A stretch of DNA of 64,000 bases, taken from assembly GCF_015207875.1 (NCBI RefSeq), contig NZ_JADEVZ010000011.1, positions 33,448 to 97,447 of the forward strand, in the 5' to 3' direction. The notes below the pieces were generated by a model, which was given only the letters and a program-made list of their open reading frames with translations, made no database searches and was not told the DNA's origin. The translations under genes and the position numbers were made by a program. Every line of letters begins with the position of its first letter. Position 1 is the stretch's first letter. Below are positions 7,358 to 15,990 of this stretch, in pieces. Source of the stretch: Dolichospermum sp. LEGE 00240. GTDB lineage: Bacteria; Cyanobacteriota; Cyanobacteriia; Cyanobacteriales; Nostocaceae.

Positions 7358-7825
7358 TCAACTTATGAGTAATTTGATTTTTTCTTCATCTTTTGAATAT
7401 ATTTCTTGTTTAATTATTTCTTTATCTTCCTCTAAGGATTCTGGATTTAACTGTAAGTCATTATAATATGAATTTTTGCCAGGAATATATGATTCTGGCA
7501 AGTTATGAGGCTGCACAACATAAATATTTTTAACATCCAGATGATCATCAATTTCCAATAAATATTGAAACCCATCAATTGGTGATAACACTAAATCGCG
7601 TAAACTAAGTTCACCCTCTAAATACTTTATTAATGATTTTCTCTTAACTCTAAAAACCGACCAGCGATTGAATTGATCATCTACATCACACCAATTATAA
7701 ATATAAAAGTCTCCATATTCATTTTTAAATACTGACAGTAGTGAACCGTCGAAATAGCTTAGATCAACTATGTAGGTAAGATTTAGGGGGAATTGATTAA
7801 ACTGACATCCTAATACGTTTTCCAT
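7358..7825 (-). CDS. Hypothetical protein, second gene of an unknown pair (DUF6575-like?)
   Basis: The protein has about 155 residues and no recognised catalytic motif. The pattern (YIVDLSYFDGSLLSVFKNE, GDFYIYNWCDVDD, RKSLIKYLEGELSLRDLVLS, then GFQYLLEID) resembles the small DUF6575-type proteins I remember from accessory regions; this is a tentative match. The C-terminal 30 residues are highly charged and probably disordered. The start is ATG at 7825 (a GTG lies one codon upstream), six bases after the TAA of the upstream gene, so the two are almost certainly co-transcribed and perhaps act together. The location next to toxin-antitoxin modules suggests an accessory or defence-type role, which is inference only. 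Confidence 0.6.
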   Translation of the reverse strand: MENVLGCQFNQFPLNLTYIVDLSYFDGSLLSVFKNEYGDFYIYNWCDVDDQFNRWSVFRVKRKSLIKYLEGELSLRDLVLSPIDGFQYLLEIDDHLDVKNIYVVQPHNLPESYIPGKNSYYNDLQLNPESLEEDKEIIKQEIYSKDEEKIKLLIS

Positions 7826-7831
7826 CACACT

Positions 7832-8269
7832 TTACCTTGGATTGTATAAAACAGCAATGATTTCAAATTTATTACTCCAATTAGTATTTTCATATTCATG
7901 TAAATCAAAATGTCCTCTATTATTAATTTCTGTAACTACACCATCATTTTGGTCAATAGATACCTTAGCTAAATGTGTGCCAATAGATTTATGAATATTA
8001 TCATTACGTTCTCTCATGGTCTCATAAAACATTTTAGCATTATTCTCAGAATCAAAGAAAGATAGTCCATAACCAGAGCATTTTACTTTATCGTTTCGCA
8101 GTGTTCGTTGTGGTGAAATTTTCTTCGATGGTAAAAAATTTTTCCAGTTATTTTCAGTATTTGGTTCAAATACAAACCTAAAAGCTGTCATATTTTTATT
8201 TGTACAGCTTGTTGGTGGGCAATCAGTGATATCTTTGATATCATCCAGATATTTATATCTTAAATCCAA
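7832..8269 (-). CDS. Hypothetical protein, first gene of an unknown pair, TTG start
   Basis: This 145-residue protein is unrecognised. It is soluble, with several aromatic and charged blocks (MTAFRFVFEPNTENNW, GYGLSFFDSENNAKMFYETM, then IGTHLAKVSIDQNDG), and looks like a compact alpha/beta protein without membrane segments. The start is a TTG, supported by a strong AGGAGA about ten bases upstream. Six bases separate its stop from the ATG of the next gene at 7825. Spacing and paired arrangement resemble a two-gene module. Nothing in the sequence shows a nuclease, methylase or ATPase motif. Confidence 0.6.
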   Translation of the reverse strand: MDLRYKYLDDIKDITDCPPTSCTNKNMTAFRFVFEPNTENNWKNFLPSKKISPQRTLRNDKVKCSGYGLSFFDSENNAKMFYETMRERNDNIHKSIGTHLAKVSIDQNDGVVTEINNRGHFDLHEYENTNWSNKFEIIAVLYNPR

Positions 8270-8310
8270 CTCGATAGTCTCCTAATATTTAATTTTCAAT
8301 AAAAAAATAT

Positions 8311-8411
8311 ATAGCGGTATGCACTTGAGTGAGATACAATCAGCAAATCGTAAAACCTGTAGGGGTTTCCCCGCCCTCAATTGTATTGCGTCCGAATGAT
8401 AACCGCTATAT
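8311..8411 (+). mobile_element. MITE-like element with imperfect terminal inverted repeats (family A, copy 1)
   Basis: The 101-bp element begins TATAGCGGTATGCACTTGAG and ends with the inverse of TATAGCGGTTATCATTCGGA. The two ends align over about 31 bases, both reaching a GATACAAT/CAATACAAT motif. The interior reads AAACCTGTAGGGGTTTCCCC. Related copies lie at 52935-53022 (reverse) and 63943-64000 (cut by the window edge). It contains no coding sequence. The rest of 8270-8561 is AT-rich, apart from a 17-base string near 8494 shared with 7302. Confidence 0.75.
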
Positions 8412-8561
8412 CACAAGCAAAGGGCGTATATTGTAAAGCCACAGCAATTGCACATTTTTTATCAGAACTGTTTTTTATAATCATCCCTAATGATATCACA
8501 AAAACGTAAAAATTATTGATATTCCATTAATCTATAAGCAAGAATATATCAATTATTTTAT

Positions 8562-9161
8562 TTACAAAAGTGTCGAATCTTGCAACAAAACTTTATCTAT
8601 TTGTCGTAAAAGTGATTCTAAATTGCCAGAATTATCTAAAACCACATCAGCACGAGCTATTTTTTCCGCAATAGGTAATTGACTATTAATTCTGGCTGCT
8701 GCTTGTTCTGGTGTTAAATTATTCCGTTCTATTAATCGCTGTTCTTGCTGTTGTGGTGAACAAGATACCACCCAAATTTGATTAACTAGATTTTCTAAAT
8801 TAGCTTCAAATAATAAAGGAATCACTAAAATTAAAGTATTTGCAGATGATTTTTGAATAGCTTTATCAAAACAATTTCTTACATAAGGATGAATTACCCT
8901 TTCTACCCAATGACGTTCTTCCGGTTGATTAAAAATAATTTCTCCTAATTTAGCTCTATTTAAATTACCATCACTTAATATGATTTCTCTACCATATTTT
9001 TCGGCAATTTGTGACAAAATAGGAGAACCGACAGATACCGCGTCTCTCGCATAAATATCTGCATCTAAAATCGGCAAATTGTAAGTTGTCGCTAAATAAT
9101 TAGCAACTGTACTTTTCCCTGTCGCAATTCCACCAGTTAAACCAATTAAATTCTTAGTCAT
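8562..9161 (-). CDS. coaE: Dephospho-CoA kinase
   Basis: CoaE phosphorylates the ribose 3' hydroxyl of dephospho-CoA, the last step of coenzyme A synthesis in the cytoplasm. The 199-residue protein has the P-loop GLTGGIATGKST (residues 7-18), the conserved LDADIYARD substrate region, VIHPYVRN, the VIPLLFEA strand and LIERNNLTPEQAAARI of the lid. Length is typical. It starts three bases after the hemD stop, so the two genes form an operon although their pathways differ. No anomalies are seen. Confidence 0.96.
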   Translation of the reverse strand: MTKNLIGLTGGIATGKSTVANYLATTYNLPILDADIYARDAVSVGSPILSQIAEKYGREIILSDGNLNRAKLGEIIFNQPEERHWVERVIHPYVRNCFDKAIQKSSANTLILVIPLLFEANLENLVNQIWVVSCSPQQQEQRLIERNNLTPEQAAARINSQLPIAEKIARADVVLDNSGNLESLLRQIDKVLLQDSTLL

Positions 9162-9164
9162 TAG

Positions 9165-9971
9165 TTATTGGTTATGAGAAAATTTAATTATGGCATTTGT
9201 TAAACCTTCTAAAGTATATTCTTCTGCTTCAATATCTACTCTCCCAAATACAGTTTGACAGGTTTTTGATGTTTGTGGACCAATGGAAGCTATGCAAACT
9301 CTGGCTAAATTTTCAGGATTGTATGTAAATATATGCGCTGTTAATTGGGAGAAAAATAGGACGGTTTTAGAACTGGCAAAAGTAATAACATCTACAGTAT
9401 TATTAACTAAGGCATATTCAGCCGCAGGAGGGATACTTTGAGGACAGCAAGATTCATAAGCGGGAACTTCAATTACTTCTGCACCTTTGGCTGTTAATTC
9501 CTTGACTAATACTTCTCTGCCACCACTTTCAACTCTAGGAAATAATATCTTTTTACCTATTAGTGATTCGGGAAAGTTTTCCACTAAGGAATCAGCCACA
9601 AAATTAGGAGGAATAAAGTTAGCTTGAATATTTTGTTTTTGTAAACTTTGGGCTGTTTTTTCCCCAACAACAGCAATTTTCACACCTGATAAAGCATTTT
9701 TATCTTGACCGGATTTTGCTAATCTCTCAAAAAAGTATTCTACACCATTACTAGAAGTGAGAATTAGCCAATTAAAAGTTGATAAATGCAAAATTGCCTG
9801 ATCTAAAGCGTCCCAATTGCTAGGGGGTCCAATTTCTAAAGCTGGCATTTCTATCACATTAGCACCTGCGGAGGTTAAGCGATCGCTAAATTGATGCGAT
9901 TGTCCCACAGAACGGGTAACTAAAATGGTTTTACCAGCAAGGGGAGAAAGATTATAATTCACGGTTGACAT
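9165..9971 (-). CDS. hemD: Uroporphyrinogen-III synthase
   Basis: HemD cyclises hydroxymethylbilane with inversion of ring D to give uroporphyrinogen III, the branch point for haem, chlorophyll, bilins and sirohaem/B12. The 268-residue sequence shows the family pattern: GKTILVTRSVGQSHQFSDRL near the start, LILTSSNGVEYFFERL, IAVVGEKTAQSL, and VDVITFASSKTV then CIASIGPQTSKTC in the second half, matching the two-domain fold. HemD sequences diverge strongly, but this set is clear. It lies upstream of coaE and downstream of cobA on the same strand; cobA uses its product. Confidence 0.94.
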   Translation of the reverse strand: MSTVNYNLSPLAGKTILVTRSVGQSHQFSDRLTSAGANVIEMPALEIGPPSNWDALDQAILHLSTFNWLILTSSNGVEYFFERLAKSGQDKNALSGVKIAVVGEKTAQSLQKQNIQANFIPPNFVADSLVENFPESLIGKKILFPRVESGGREVLVKELTAKGAEVIEVPAYESCCPQSIPPAAEYALVNNTVDVITFASSKTVLFFSQLTAHIFTYNPENLARVCIASIGPQTSKTCQTVFGRVDIEAEEYTLEGLTNAIIKFSHNQ

Positions 9972-10021
9972 TCAATTTGTGTCTTAATAATTTTTGGTTT
10001 CGCGTCAAGAAGTATCTGTAG

Positions 10022-10047
10022 GTTGGGTTGAAGAATGAAACCCAACA
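10022..10047. repeat. Short dispersed palindrome between cobA and hemD
   Basis: The bases GTTGGGTT and AACCCAAC form an eight-base stem around a short loop. This GTTGGGTT...AACCCAAC motif is a common intergenic repeat in cyanobacteria. It could fold in RNA between cobA and hemD, but no T-run marks it as a terminator. Confidence 0.55.
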
Positions 10048-10112
10048 TTTCCTAGACTTAGTGGGGGTTCACTTTGTTCTATCCAACCTATAATTTTACA
10101 AATGGAAATTCC

Positions 10113-10832
10113 TTACAGGTAATCCCGTAATCGCACAACTTCACCAATAACTATAACTGCGGGAGAGAGAGATAAGCCAGCGGTTTGTTCGCGGATATTT
10201 CCCAGTTCTCCTGTCCAGATTTCTTGACTGGGTGTTCCAGCCCAACGGATAATAGCAATGGGTGTAGAATGAGGTTTTCTATATTTTATCAGTTGCTGGA
10301 TTATTTCTGGTAAATTTTTTCCCCCCATCAAAATTACTAAGGTTTCTAAGCTTGCTAATGCTTCCCAGTTTAAAGTTTCTGGTTCATGGGCTGTACAAAC
10401 TGCAAAACAACGACTAAGAACGTTATCGGTGAGGGGAATCTTTGCTAATAATGGTGCAGCTAAGGCAGAAGAAATTCCCGGAACGATTTCAAATTCACAA
10501 CCTGCATTTTTTAAAGCGGCAATTTCTAAAATACAGCGCCCAAATATCAAAGGATCTCCCGATTTTAATCTGATAACTTGTTTTTTTTCTAAACAATATT
10601 TTACCAATAAAGCGTTGATTTCCGCTTGGGAAGTGCTGGGTTTACCTCCCCGTTTACCAACATCTATTTTTAGGCAATCAACAGGGACACAATCTAATAA
10701 TTGACTATCAACTAAAGCATCGTACACCAATACCTGGGCAGATGCTAACAGCCGATAGGCTTTAACGGTTAAATATTCTACATCTCCAGGTCCTGCACCA
10801 ACAAGATAAACTTTACCTATTTCTCTAATCAT
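10113..10832 (-). CDS. cobA: Uroporphyrinogen-III C-methyltransferase (SUMT)
   Basis: This 239-residue enzyme uses S-adenosylmethionine to methylate uroporphyrinogen III at C2 and C7, giving precorrin-2 for sirohaem and cobalamin. Visible family motifs are VYLVGAGPGDVEYLTVKA (residues 8-25), the DALVDSQLL segment, VGKRGGKPSTSQ, VIRLKSGDPLIFGR, and VPGISSALAAPLLAKIPLT in the SAM-binding core. The length fits a stand-alone SUMT; the oxidase and ferrochelatase domains of CysG fusions are absent. It is upstream of hemD on the same strand, a logical pairing because HemD makes its substrate. Confidence 0.95.
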   Translation of the reverse strand: MIREIGKVYLVGAGPGDVEYLTVKAYRLLASAQVLVYDALVDSQLLDCVPVDCLKIDVGKRGGKPSTSQAEINALLVKYCLEKKQVIRLKSGDPLIFGRCILEIAALKNAGCEFEIVPGISSALAAPLLAKIPLTDNVLSRCFAVCTAHEPETLNWEALASLETLVILMGGKNLPEIIQQLIKYRKPHSTPIAIIRWAGTPSQEIWTGELGNIREQTAGLSLSPAVIVIGEVVRLRDYL

Positions 10833-10930
10833 ATTTATTGTTTACTTTTAATAATTTGCAATTGGGTTTTAATGCGATATATAATACCAATTTAGGATGA
10901 GAATAGAATAGGATTTTAAAAATTATTGAC

Positions 10931-10965
10931 CGCAGATAAACGCAGATAAACGCAGATAAAGACGG
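10931..10965. repeat. Ten-base tandem repeat (CGCAGATAAA), three copies
   Basis: The motif CGCAGATAAA is repeated three times between the divergent cobA and response-regulator genes. It is a short intergenic repeat typical of cyanobacterial genomes. The surrounding 10833-11052 region must contain both divergent promoters. Confidence 0.7.
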
Positions 10966-11052
10966 ATGAATTAATGGATTTCTCCTGTATTGGTAGTCAA
11001 GACTCACCAAATTTCGCTAGATTAGATCCAGGTACACTTATAGGAATTTTCA

Positions 11053-11748
11053 ATGTCAGCACAATTGTTACTGGTAGATGACGAACCGGGATTGCGGGAA
11101 GCCGTCAAAGAATACTTACAAGAAAGCGGTTTTAGGGTTCAAACTGCCAGTAATGCCCGTGAAGGTTGGGACTGGATGCAAGCGAACACCGCTGATTTGG
11201 TCATTTCTGATATTATGATGCCCCAGGTGGATGGCTATCAGTTCCTCAAGCAAATGCGAGATGACCCCCGTTTCCAAGCCTTACCAGTGGTCTTTCTAAC
11301 TGCTAAGGGGATGACAGGCGATCGCATTCAAGGCTATCATGCAGGTGTTGATGCGTACTTATCTAAACCATTCGATCCTGATGAATTAGTCGCCATAGTT
11401 GAAAACTTACTAGCGCGTCGCAGCGCCCAAACTCCCACTATCGGGGAAGACAGCGATACCCCAAATCTTGCCGATTTGGCTAATCAAATCGCTCAAATTA
11501 GAATACTATTAACTCACAGGAGTGCCATCTCCCAATCTCCGGCCCCGTTTAAAATAGATTTGACTCCTAGAGAGCAAAGTGTTTTAAATTTGGTAGCAGA
11601 AGGATTAATGAACAAGGAAATTGCCCGTCGCTTAGAAACAAGCGTCCGCAATGTCGAGAAGTATGTCAGCCGTTTATTTAGTAAAACTGGGACTAATAGT
11701 CGCACGGAGTTAGTTCGTTTTGCCCTAGAACATGGTCTAGCTAAGTGA
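11053..11748 (+). CDS. NarL/LuxR-type response regulator (Ycf29-like)
   Basis: This 231-residue regulator has an N-terminal receiver domain (residues 4-122): acidic pair DDE, phosphoacceptor in LVISDIMMPQVDG, the threonine of VVFLTAKG and the lysine of YLSKPFDP. A linker leads to a C-terminal LuxR-type helix-turn-helix (about 168-228: LTPREQSVLNLVAEGLMNKEIARR, VRNVEKYVSRLFSKTG). Phosphorylation by an unknown kinase should control DNA binding. The order and the ISDIMMP pattern resemble the cyanobacterial/plastid Ycf29 group, which is my best but unproven match. TAGGAA precedes the ATG. Convergent with the next gene. Confidence 0.9.
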   Translation: MSAQLLLVDDEPGLREAVKEYLQESGFRVQTASNAREGWDWMQANTADLVISDIMMPQVDGYQFLKQMRDDPRFQALPVVFLTAKGMTGDRIQGYHAGVDAYLSKPFDPDELVAIVENLLARRSAQTPTIGEDSDTPNLADLANQIAQIRILLTHRSAISQSPAPFKIDLTPREQSVLNLVAEGLMNKEIARRLETSVRNVEKYVSRLFSKTGTNSRTELVRFALEHGLAK

Positions 11749-11993
11749 ACCAATCCCTGAGTGATTGGAGTTACTTGGTAAAAAAAAATGGTAAAATGCA
11801 CCTGGATAACTTTGCTGCCGAATTTGACTACTAATTTTCCTAGCTTGCCAGTACAAAGACGCAAATATTGTAGACGTAGTTTTATGGTTACAAGCAAACT
11901 TATTGTTGGGAAAAATAGGTAGAGGCAGACTTTTAAAACTCAATCTTGAAAACCCTAAATTAGATCGGTTATGGCGAGGGATAACACTGAATA

Positions 11994-12275
11994 CTATTGT
12001 ATGGTATCAGCGAAATTGCGTAACCGCATCAGTTGACGACGCATTTGTGGAGAGGCTTTAAATTCCGAAATCTCCTGAGCTTTAACTGATGCTTGTAAGG
12101 TTTCTAAAAAATCGTCAGATCCTTCTGTTAAAGCTTCTAGTAATACTTGTAACAGTTGCTCTCGATCACTTAACAAACTCTTTTCCTCTATCAGACGGAA
12201 TTTGAGGTGAATTTCACAATCATAAACACCTACTTCGGGATTATTTATTTGACGTGGTAATGCTTTGGAATTCAT
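11994..12275 (-). CDS. Hypothetical protein, 93 residues
   Basis: The family is not recognised. The sequence looks real: an N-terminal strand-rich half (VGVYDCEIHLKFRLIEEKSL) is followed by two predicted helices (DREQLLQVLLEALTEGSDDF and ASPQMRRQLMRLRNFADTI). There is no membrane segment and no metal site. It faces the response-regulator gene across a 245-base gap. It may be a small cyanobacterial conserved protein, but a family search is needed to say so. Confidence 0.65.
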   Translation of the reverse strand: MNSKALPRQINNPEVGVYDCEIHLKFRLIEEKSLLSDREQLLQVLLEALTEGSDDFLETLQASVKAQEISEFKASPQMRRQLMRLRNFADTIQ

Positions 12276-13033
12276 GGTTTTGAGGATTTATTTGCTTAGT
12301 GGTTATACGGATTAGGGACTAAATCTCCAGAAAAATTCCTTATACTTTCTTTATACTTTTGTGAATCCAAAGTCTTGACAGATTCAGAATTTCTCCTGAT
12401 CCGTAAAACTGGCATTCTATTTTACTCCCCCTGTCTTTTTTCAGTTAGATTTTACTATTTTTTGATGTTTCTCTACTAGTTATGGCATATCTTAGCCATA
12501 AACTATTATTCGATTTTTGAGATGTTATGCCATGAAGTTTTTGTAAGGAGTTGATTAGCCCTTGATAAAGGTTTCTACATCAATTTGTTAAAAACGTCAA
12601 GAAATATTATTTTTTTTACTTTTATTGTCTGGTAATACTTAAGCATTTGTACCGAAGACGCTCCTTTGATAAATCCAATTCATAATTGTAGGAAAATTCG
12701 CTAAAGTTACTACAAGTTGAGTATATTTACATGAGAAAAAATCAAAATCAGTAAAAAAATCAGGAAATTTTTTGTGAATAATCACATCCCTGGGACAAAA
12801 CTAACGGCCAAATTACAATTGAAGGCAGGTAAATGAGATACAAAGTGGAATTCAACCCCCAAACACCCGGATTTCTGCTTCCTTCTTCCTAAACTCCTAA
12901 ACTCCTGAACTCCCGAACTCCAAACACCGAACTCCTAATGAGAGTGACTTTCTTATTCATTTCTGCTGTAAGCTCAAACATAGCAGTTAAAATGATTGCA
13001 GTGTAATTCAGCTAAATTCTTACACCCAAATTT
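12276..13033. other. Long intergenic region upstream of ndhM
   Basis: These 758 bases are AT-rich and contain no convincing gene. At about 12885-12935 there are several AACTCC/GAACTCC repeats of the heptamer type. A T-rich stretch lies near 12605. The promoter of ndhM must lie near 12960-13030 and that of the 93-residue gene near 12290-12400; neither box is clear. Confidence 0.6.
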
Positions 13034-13390
13034 ATGGATAACCTGATGCTGCTTAAGTCCACAACCCGCCATGTTCGCATTTTTGCGGCTGAAATGGACA
13101 AAGATAACCTGATTCCGAGTAATCAAGTCTTGACACTAGATATTGATCCAGACAACGAGTTCAACTGGAATGAAGATGCTTTGCAAAAAGTTTATCGCCA
13201 GTTTGATCAACTGGTAGAAGCATCTAGTGGCGAGGATCTGACAGATTATAACCTACGCCGGATTGGTTCAGATTTGGAGCATTATCTGCGATCGCTCCTC
13301 CAAAAAGGTGAAATTAGCTATAATCTCTCCAGTCGGGTTACTAACTACAGTATGGGACTACCCCAAGTAGCAACCAGTAACAACCAATAG
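13034..13390 (+). CDS. ndhM: NAD(P)H-quinone oxidoreductase subunit M (NdhM)
   Basis: NdhM is a subunit specific to cyanobacterial and plastid NDH-1 complexes. It lies on the cytoplasmic side and stabilises the hydrophilic arm used in cyclic electron flow and respiration. The 118-residue sequence is highly typical: MLLKSTTRHVRIFAAEMD, VLTLDIDPDNEFNWNEDALQ, LTDYNLRRIGSDLEHYLRSL, and GEISYNLSSRVTNYSMGLPQ near the end. An alternative ATG four codons in (13046) would also give a family-like start. The gene appears monocistronic. Confidence 0.96.
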   Translation: MDNLMLLKSTTRHVRIFAAEMDKDNLIPSNQVLTLDIDPDNEFNWNEDALQKVYRQFDQLVEASSGEDLTDYNLRRIGSDLEHYLRSLLQKGEISYNLSSRVTNYSMGLPQVATSNNQ

Positions 13391-13598
13391 AATAGTACAT
13401 ACTTAGTCCTGGCGAAGCTAATTCGCCGGCTATGTCAAGTTTTAGTGACAAATTGAGAATTAGTTCTGCGATCGCTACATATTCCCATAACAATAAAAGT
13501 TATGATGAATCTGTGGATTGCTAAAAATATGCGCGGTAGTAACTATAGCTACCAAATACTGTTGAGAAAATGCTAATTGCAGAATCGGTGGGAAAACT

Positions 13599-15779
13599 AT
13601 GGAAAATGATGCGGTAACGCTCTGCTGCCCAAATGAATATTGTCAATCTGCTAATCCCCTCACCCACAAATTTTGCCAGCAGTGTTCCACTCCCCTGCCA
13701 AAGCGTTATCTTTGGGCTGTGGGCAGTGATTTTAGCCATTGTCAACCTGGGTCTGTTTTAAGCGATGCGGGCGCTCGCTATTTAGTCATTGATAAATCCA
13801 TACTTTTAGATATCAAACCTGGTTTATTGCCCGAAATACCTGAATTAGATGATTTAGGAAAAATTAGACCCTACCTCAAACTAATCACCTATCGTCTCCA
13901 CACCCCACAAGTTTATGGAGTCCTCAATTTAAGTGATGGGCAGACCAAAACAGAAATACTACTATTAGAAAACCCACCATTAATAGTTGATGCAGGCATT
14001 ACTCAAGTCAATCTATGTATAAGCTTGAACGATTCTTGGAGTCAAGCCTCATCAATGCGTCAAATTCATTGGCTATGGCAACTAGCTAATTTGTGGCAAC
14101 CCCTAGCCCTTGAAGGAGTAGCATCTAGCCTCCTAGATAGTTCTATATTAAGAGTAGAAGGAGTAATAATTCGCTTATTAGAATTGCGATTTGATGGCAA
14201 AAACTCGCCGACATTAACCCAATTAGGAGAATTTTGGCAACAACTGCTCCCAACTACTAAACCAAATATTGCCCCATTTGTGCAACAAGTATGTGATTGG
14301 TTAATTAAAGGAGAAATTAACTCATCGAGTCAATTAATTAAAATTTTAGATCAGGGATTGAGCCAATTAGCAAAATCTCAAACAACCACAATTAAAATCT
14401 ATACTAAAACAGACCCAGGACCGAGCCGACCCCGTAACGAAGATGCTTGTTACCCTGCCGGAGACACTTTAATCACTAAACCACCCCAGGAGAACACCCT
14501 AGCTATTGTTTGTGATGGTATTGGTGGACATGAAGGCGGTAACGTGGCTTCCAACCTCGCAATTGAAACTATTTATAAACAAATCAAAGAACTGACTTCA
14601 TTTCCCGCCGACAACATAGATGCCTCCTTACTACTTTCGGACTTAGAACGGGCAGTAGCCACAGCTAATGACAAAATCAGCCAGCGTAATGATAACGAAC
14701 ATCGTCAAGGGCGACAACGGATGGGAACAACTATTGTCATGGCTTTACCTGTTGCCCATGAAATGTATATTGCCCATGTCGGTGATAGTCGTGCCTATTG
14801 GATTACTCGTCATGGTTGTCATCAAGTTACCTTAGATGATGATGTCGCCTCCCGTGAAGTCCGTTTAGGCTATGCTCTTTACAGGGAAGCTTTAAAACAC
14901 AGTGGTTCTGGCTCATTGGTTCAGGCATTAGGAATGAGTAAAAGTACCTCGCTACACCCCACATCTCAACGCTTTATTGTTGATGAAGATGCTGTTTTTT
15001 TACTCACTTCCGATGGTCTGAGTGATTTTGATAGAGTGGAAGAATCTTGGGAAACTGAAATCTTACCTCTTCTCTCTGGAAAAACAAGTATAGAAGATGT
15101 TGCCCAAAGATTAATAGAAATTGCCAATACTAAAAATGGACATGATAATGCCACTATTGCCTTAGTACATTATCATGTTGAATACTCTGAACCAGAGACG
15201 ATAATTACAGCGGATATTTCTCATCTTTTACCTGACACAGAATTATACTCAGCCGGTGATGATACAGCCAATGGGCAGAGTTTTATTAATAATCCGAAAA
15301 CTCAAGTTAGTTCTGAAGGCAAGACTGCTAGACTCTCCCAATTACCACTACAGTTGTTTATTATTTTGGGATTAACGTTATTAGCTGGGTTATTAGGATA
15401 TTGGTTTAAACTCCAAATTAAGTCACCAACAACAATAATTTCTTCTCCGTCTCCATTTTCTAGTCAAGCGCCACCTTCGACTAGACCAAGAACTTTAGAA
15501 AATCTCTCTCCTAATTGGGTGATTCAAGCGAAGAGTCCCATAATTTTAAATAAGCAACCTTTCCCCGCTGAAAGTTTTTTTCAAGTTCAAGTTATAGATA
15601 AAAAAGCTAATCCCAATCCTGTGGATAATCCAGATGTAAGTTTGCGCGTCTGTGAAAAATCCAATCCAGCACCAAAAACTCCTAAAATTAAAATAGTCAA
15701 ACTTGAATTTTCCGAACTGCAAGCTTTAGCCAAGGATATCTCTATTCTACAATCAGATCAACCTAGCATTTGTGAATAG
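13599..15779 (+). CDS. PP2C-type protein phosphatase with zinc ribbon and membrane segment
   Basis: The 726-residue protein starts with a zinc ribbon (C10, C15, C26, C29 in CCPNEYCQ and FCQQCSTPL). A region of unknown fold follows (about 35-260). The PP2C phosphatase domain spans about 265-530 with its metal-binding motifs RPRNEDA, CDGIGGHEGGNVA, MGTTIVMAL, HVGDSRAYWI, LTSDGLSDF and GHDNATIALV. One transmembrane helix lies at about 580-602 (LFIILGLTLLAGLLGYWF), before a short C-terminal domain. It should dephosphorylate Ser/Thr sites at the membrane. A CHAT-FHA gene follows after a heptamer array; FHA domains read phosphothreonine, so a shared phospho-signalling role is likely. Confidence 0.92.
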   Translation: MENDAVTLCCPNEYCQSANPLTHKFCQQCSTPLPKRYLWAVGSDFSHCQPGSVLSDAGARYLVIDKSILLDIKPGLLPEIPELDDLGKIRPYLKLITYRLHTPQVYGVLNLSDGQTKTEILLLENPPLIVDAGITQVNLCISLNDSWSQASSMRQIHWLWQLANLWQPLALEGVASSLLDSSILRVEGVIIRLLELRFDGKNSPTLTQLGEFWQQLLPTTKPNIAPFVQQVCDWLIKGEINSSSQLIKILDQGLSQLAKSQTTTIKIYTKTDPGPSRPRNEDACYPAGDTLITKPPQENTLAIVCDGIGGHEGGNVASNLAIETIYKQIKELTSFPADNIDASLLLSDLERAVATANDKISQRNDNEHRQGRQRMGTTIVMALPVAHEMYIAHVGDSRAYWITRHGCHQVTLDDDVASREVRLGYALYREALKHSGSGSLVQALGMSKSTSLHPTSQRFIVDEDAVFLLTSDGLSDFDRVEESWETEILPLLSGKTSIEDVAQRLIEIANTKNGHDNATIALVHYHVEYSEPETIITADISHLLPDTELYSAGDDTANGQSFINNPKTQVSSEGKTARLSQLPLQLFIILGLTLLAGLLGYWFKLQIKSPTTIISSPSPFSSQAPPSTRPRTLENLSPNWVIQAKSPIILNKQPFPAESFFQVQVIDKKANPNPVDNPDVSLRVCEKSNPAPKTPKIKIVKLEFSELQALAKDISILQSDQPSICE

Positions 15780-15949
15780 GTGACAGGTGACAGGTGACAG
15801 GTGACAGGTGACAGGTGACAGGTGACAGGTGACAGGTTACAGGTGACAGGTGACAGGTGACAGGTGACAGGTGACAGGTGACAGGTGACAGGTGACAGGT
15901 GACAGGTGACAGGTGACAGGTGACAGGTGACAGGTGACAGGTGACAGGT
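15779..15949 (+). repeat. Heptanucleotide tandem array (GTGACAG), about 24 copies
   Basis: A 7-bp motif (TGACAGG in register) is repeated about 24 times directly after the PP2C stop, with one variant copy (GGTTACAGG) near 15835. It passes into a second heptamer (AATGACC) at about 15958-15990 that reaches the next start codon. This is the short tandem repeat type well known from heterocystous cyanobacteria. The same motif on the other strand forms the array at 24003-24120. Confidence 0.95.
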
Positions 15950-15990
15950 AGAAATTTTCCCAATGACCAATGACCAATAACCAATGACCA

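Noticed and set aside
10825..11010. 61-codon minus-strand frame upstream of cobA
   Set aside because: It reads through the CGCAGATAAA repeat and lacks a start signal; the region is a divergent promoter.
11749..11768. Intrinsic terminator after the response regulator
   Set aside because: CCAATC and GATTGG can pair, but the stem is short and is followed by an A-run rather than a T-run on this strand.
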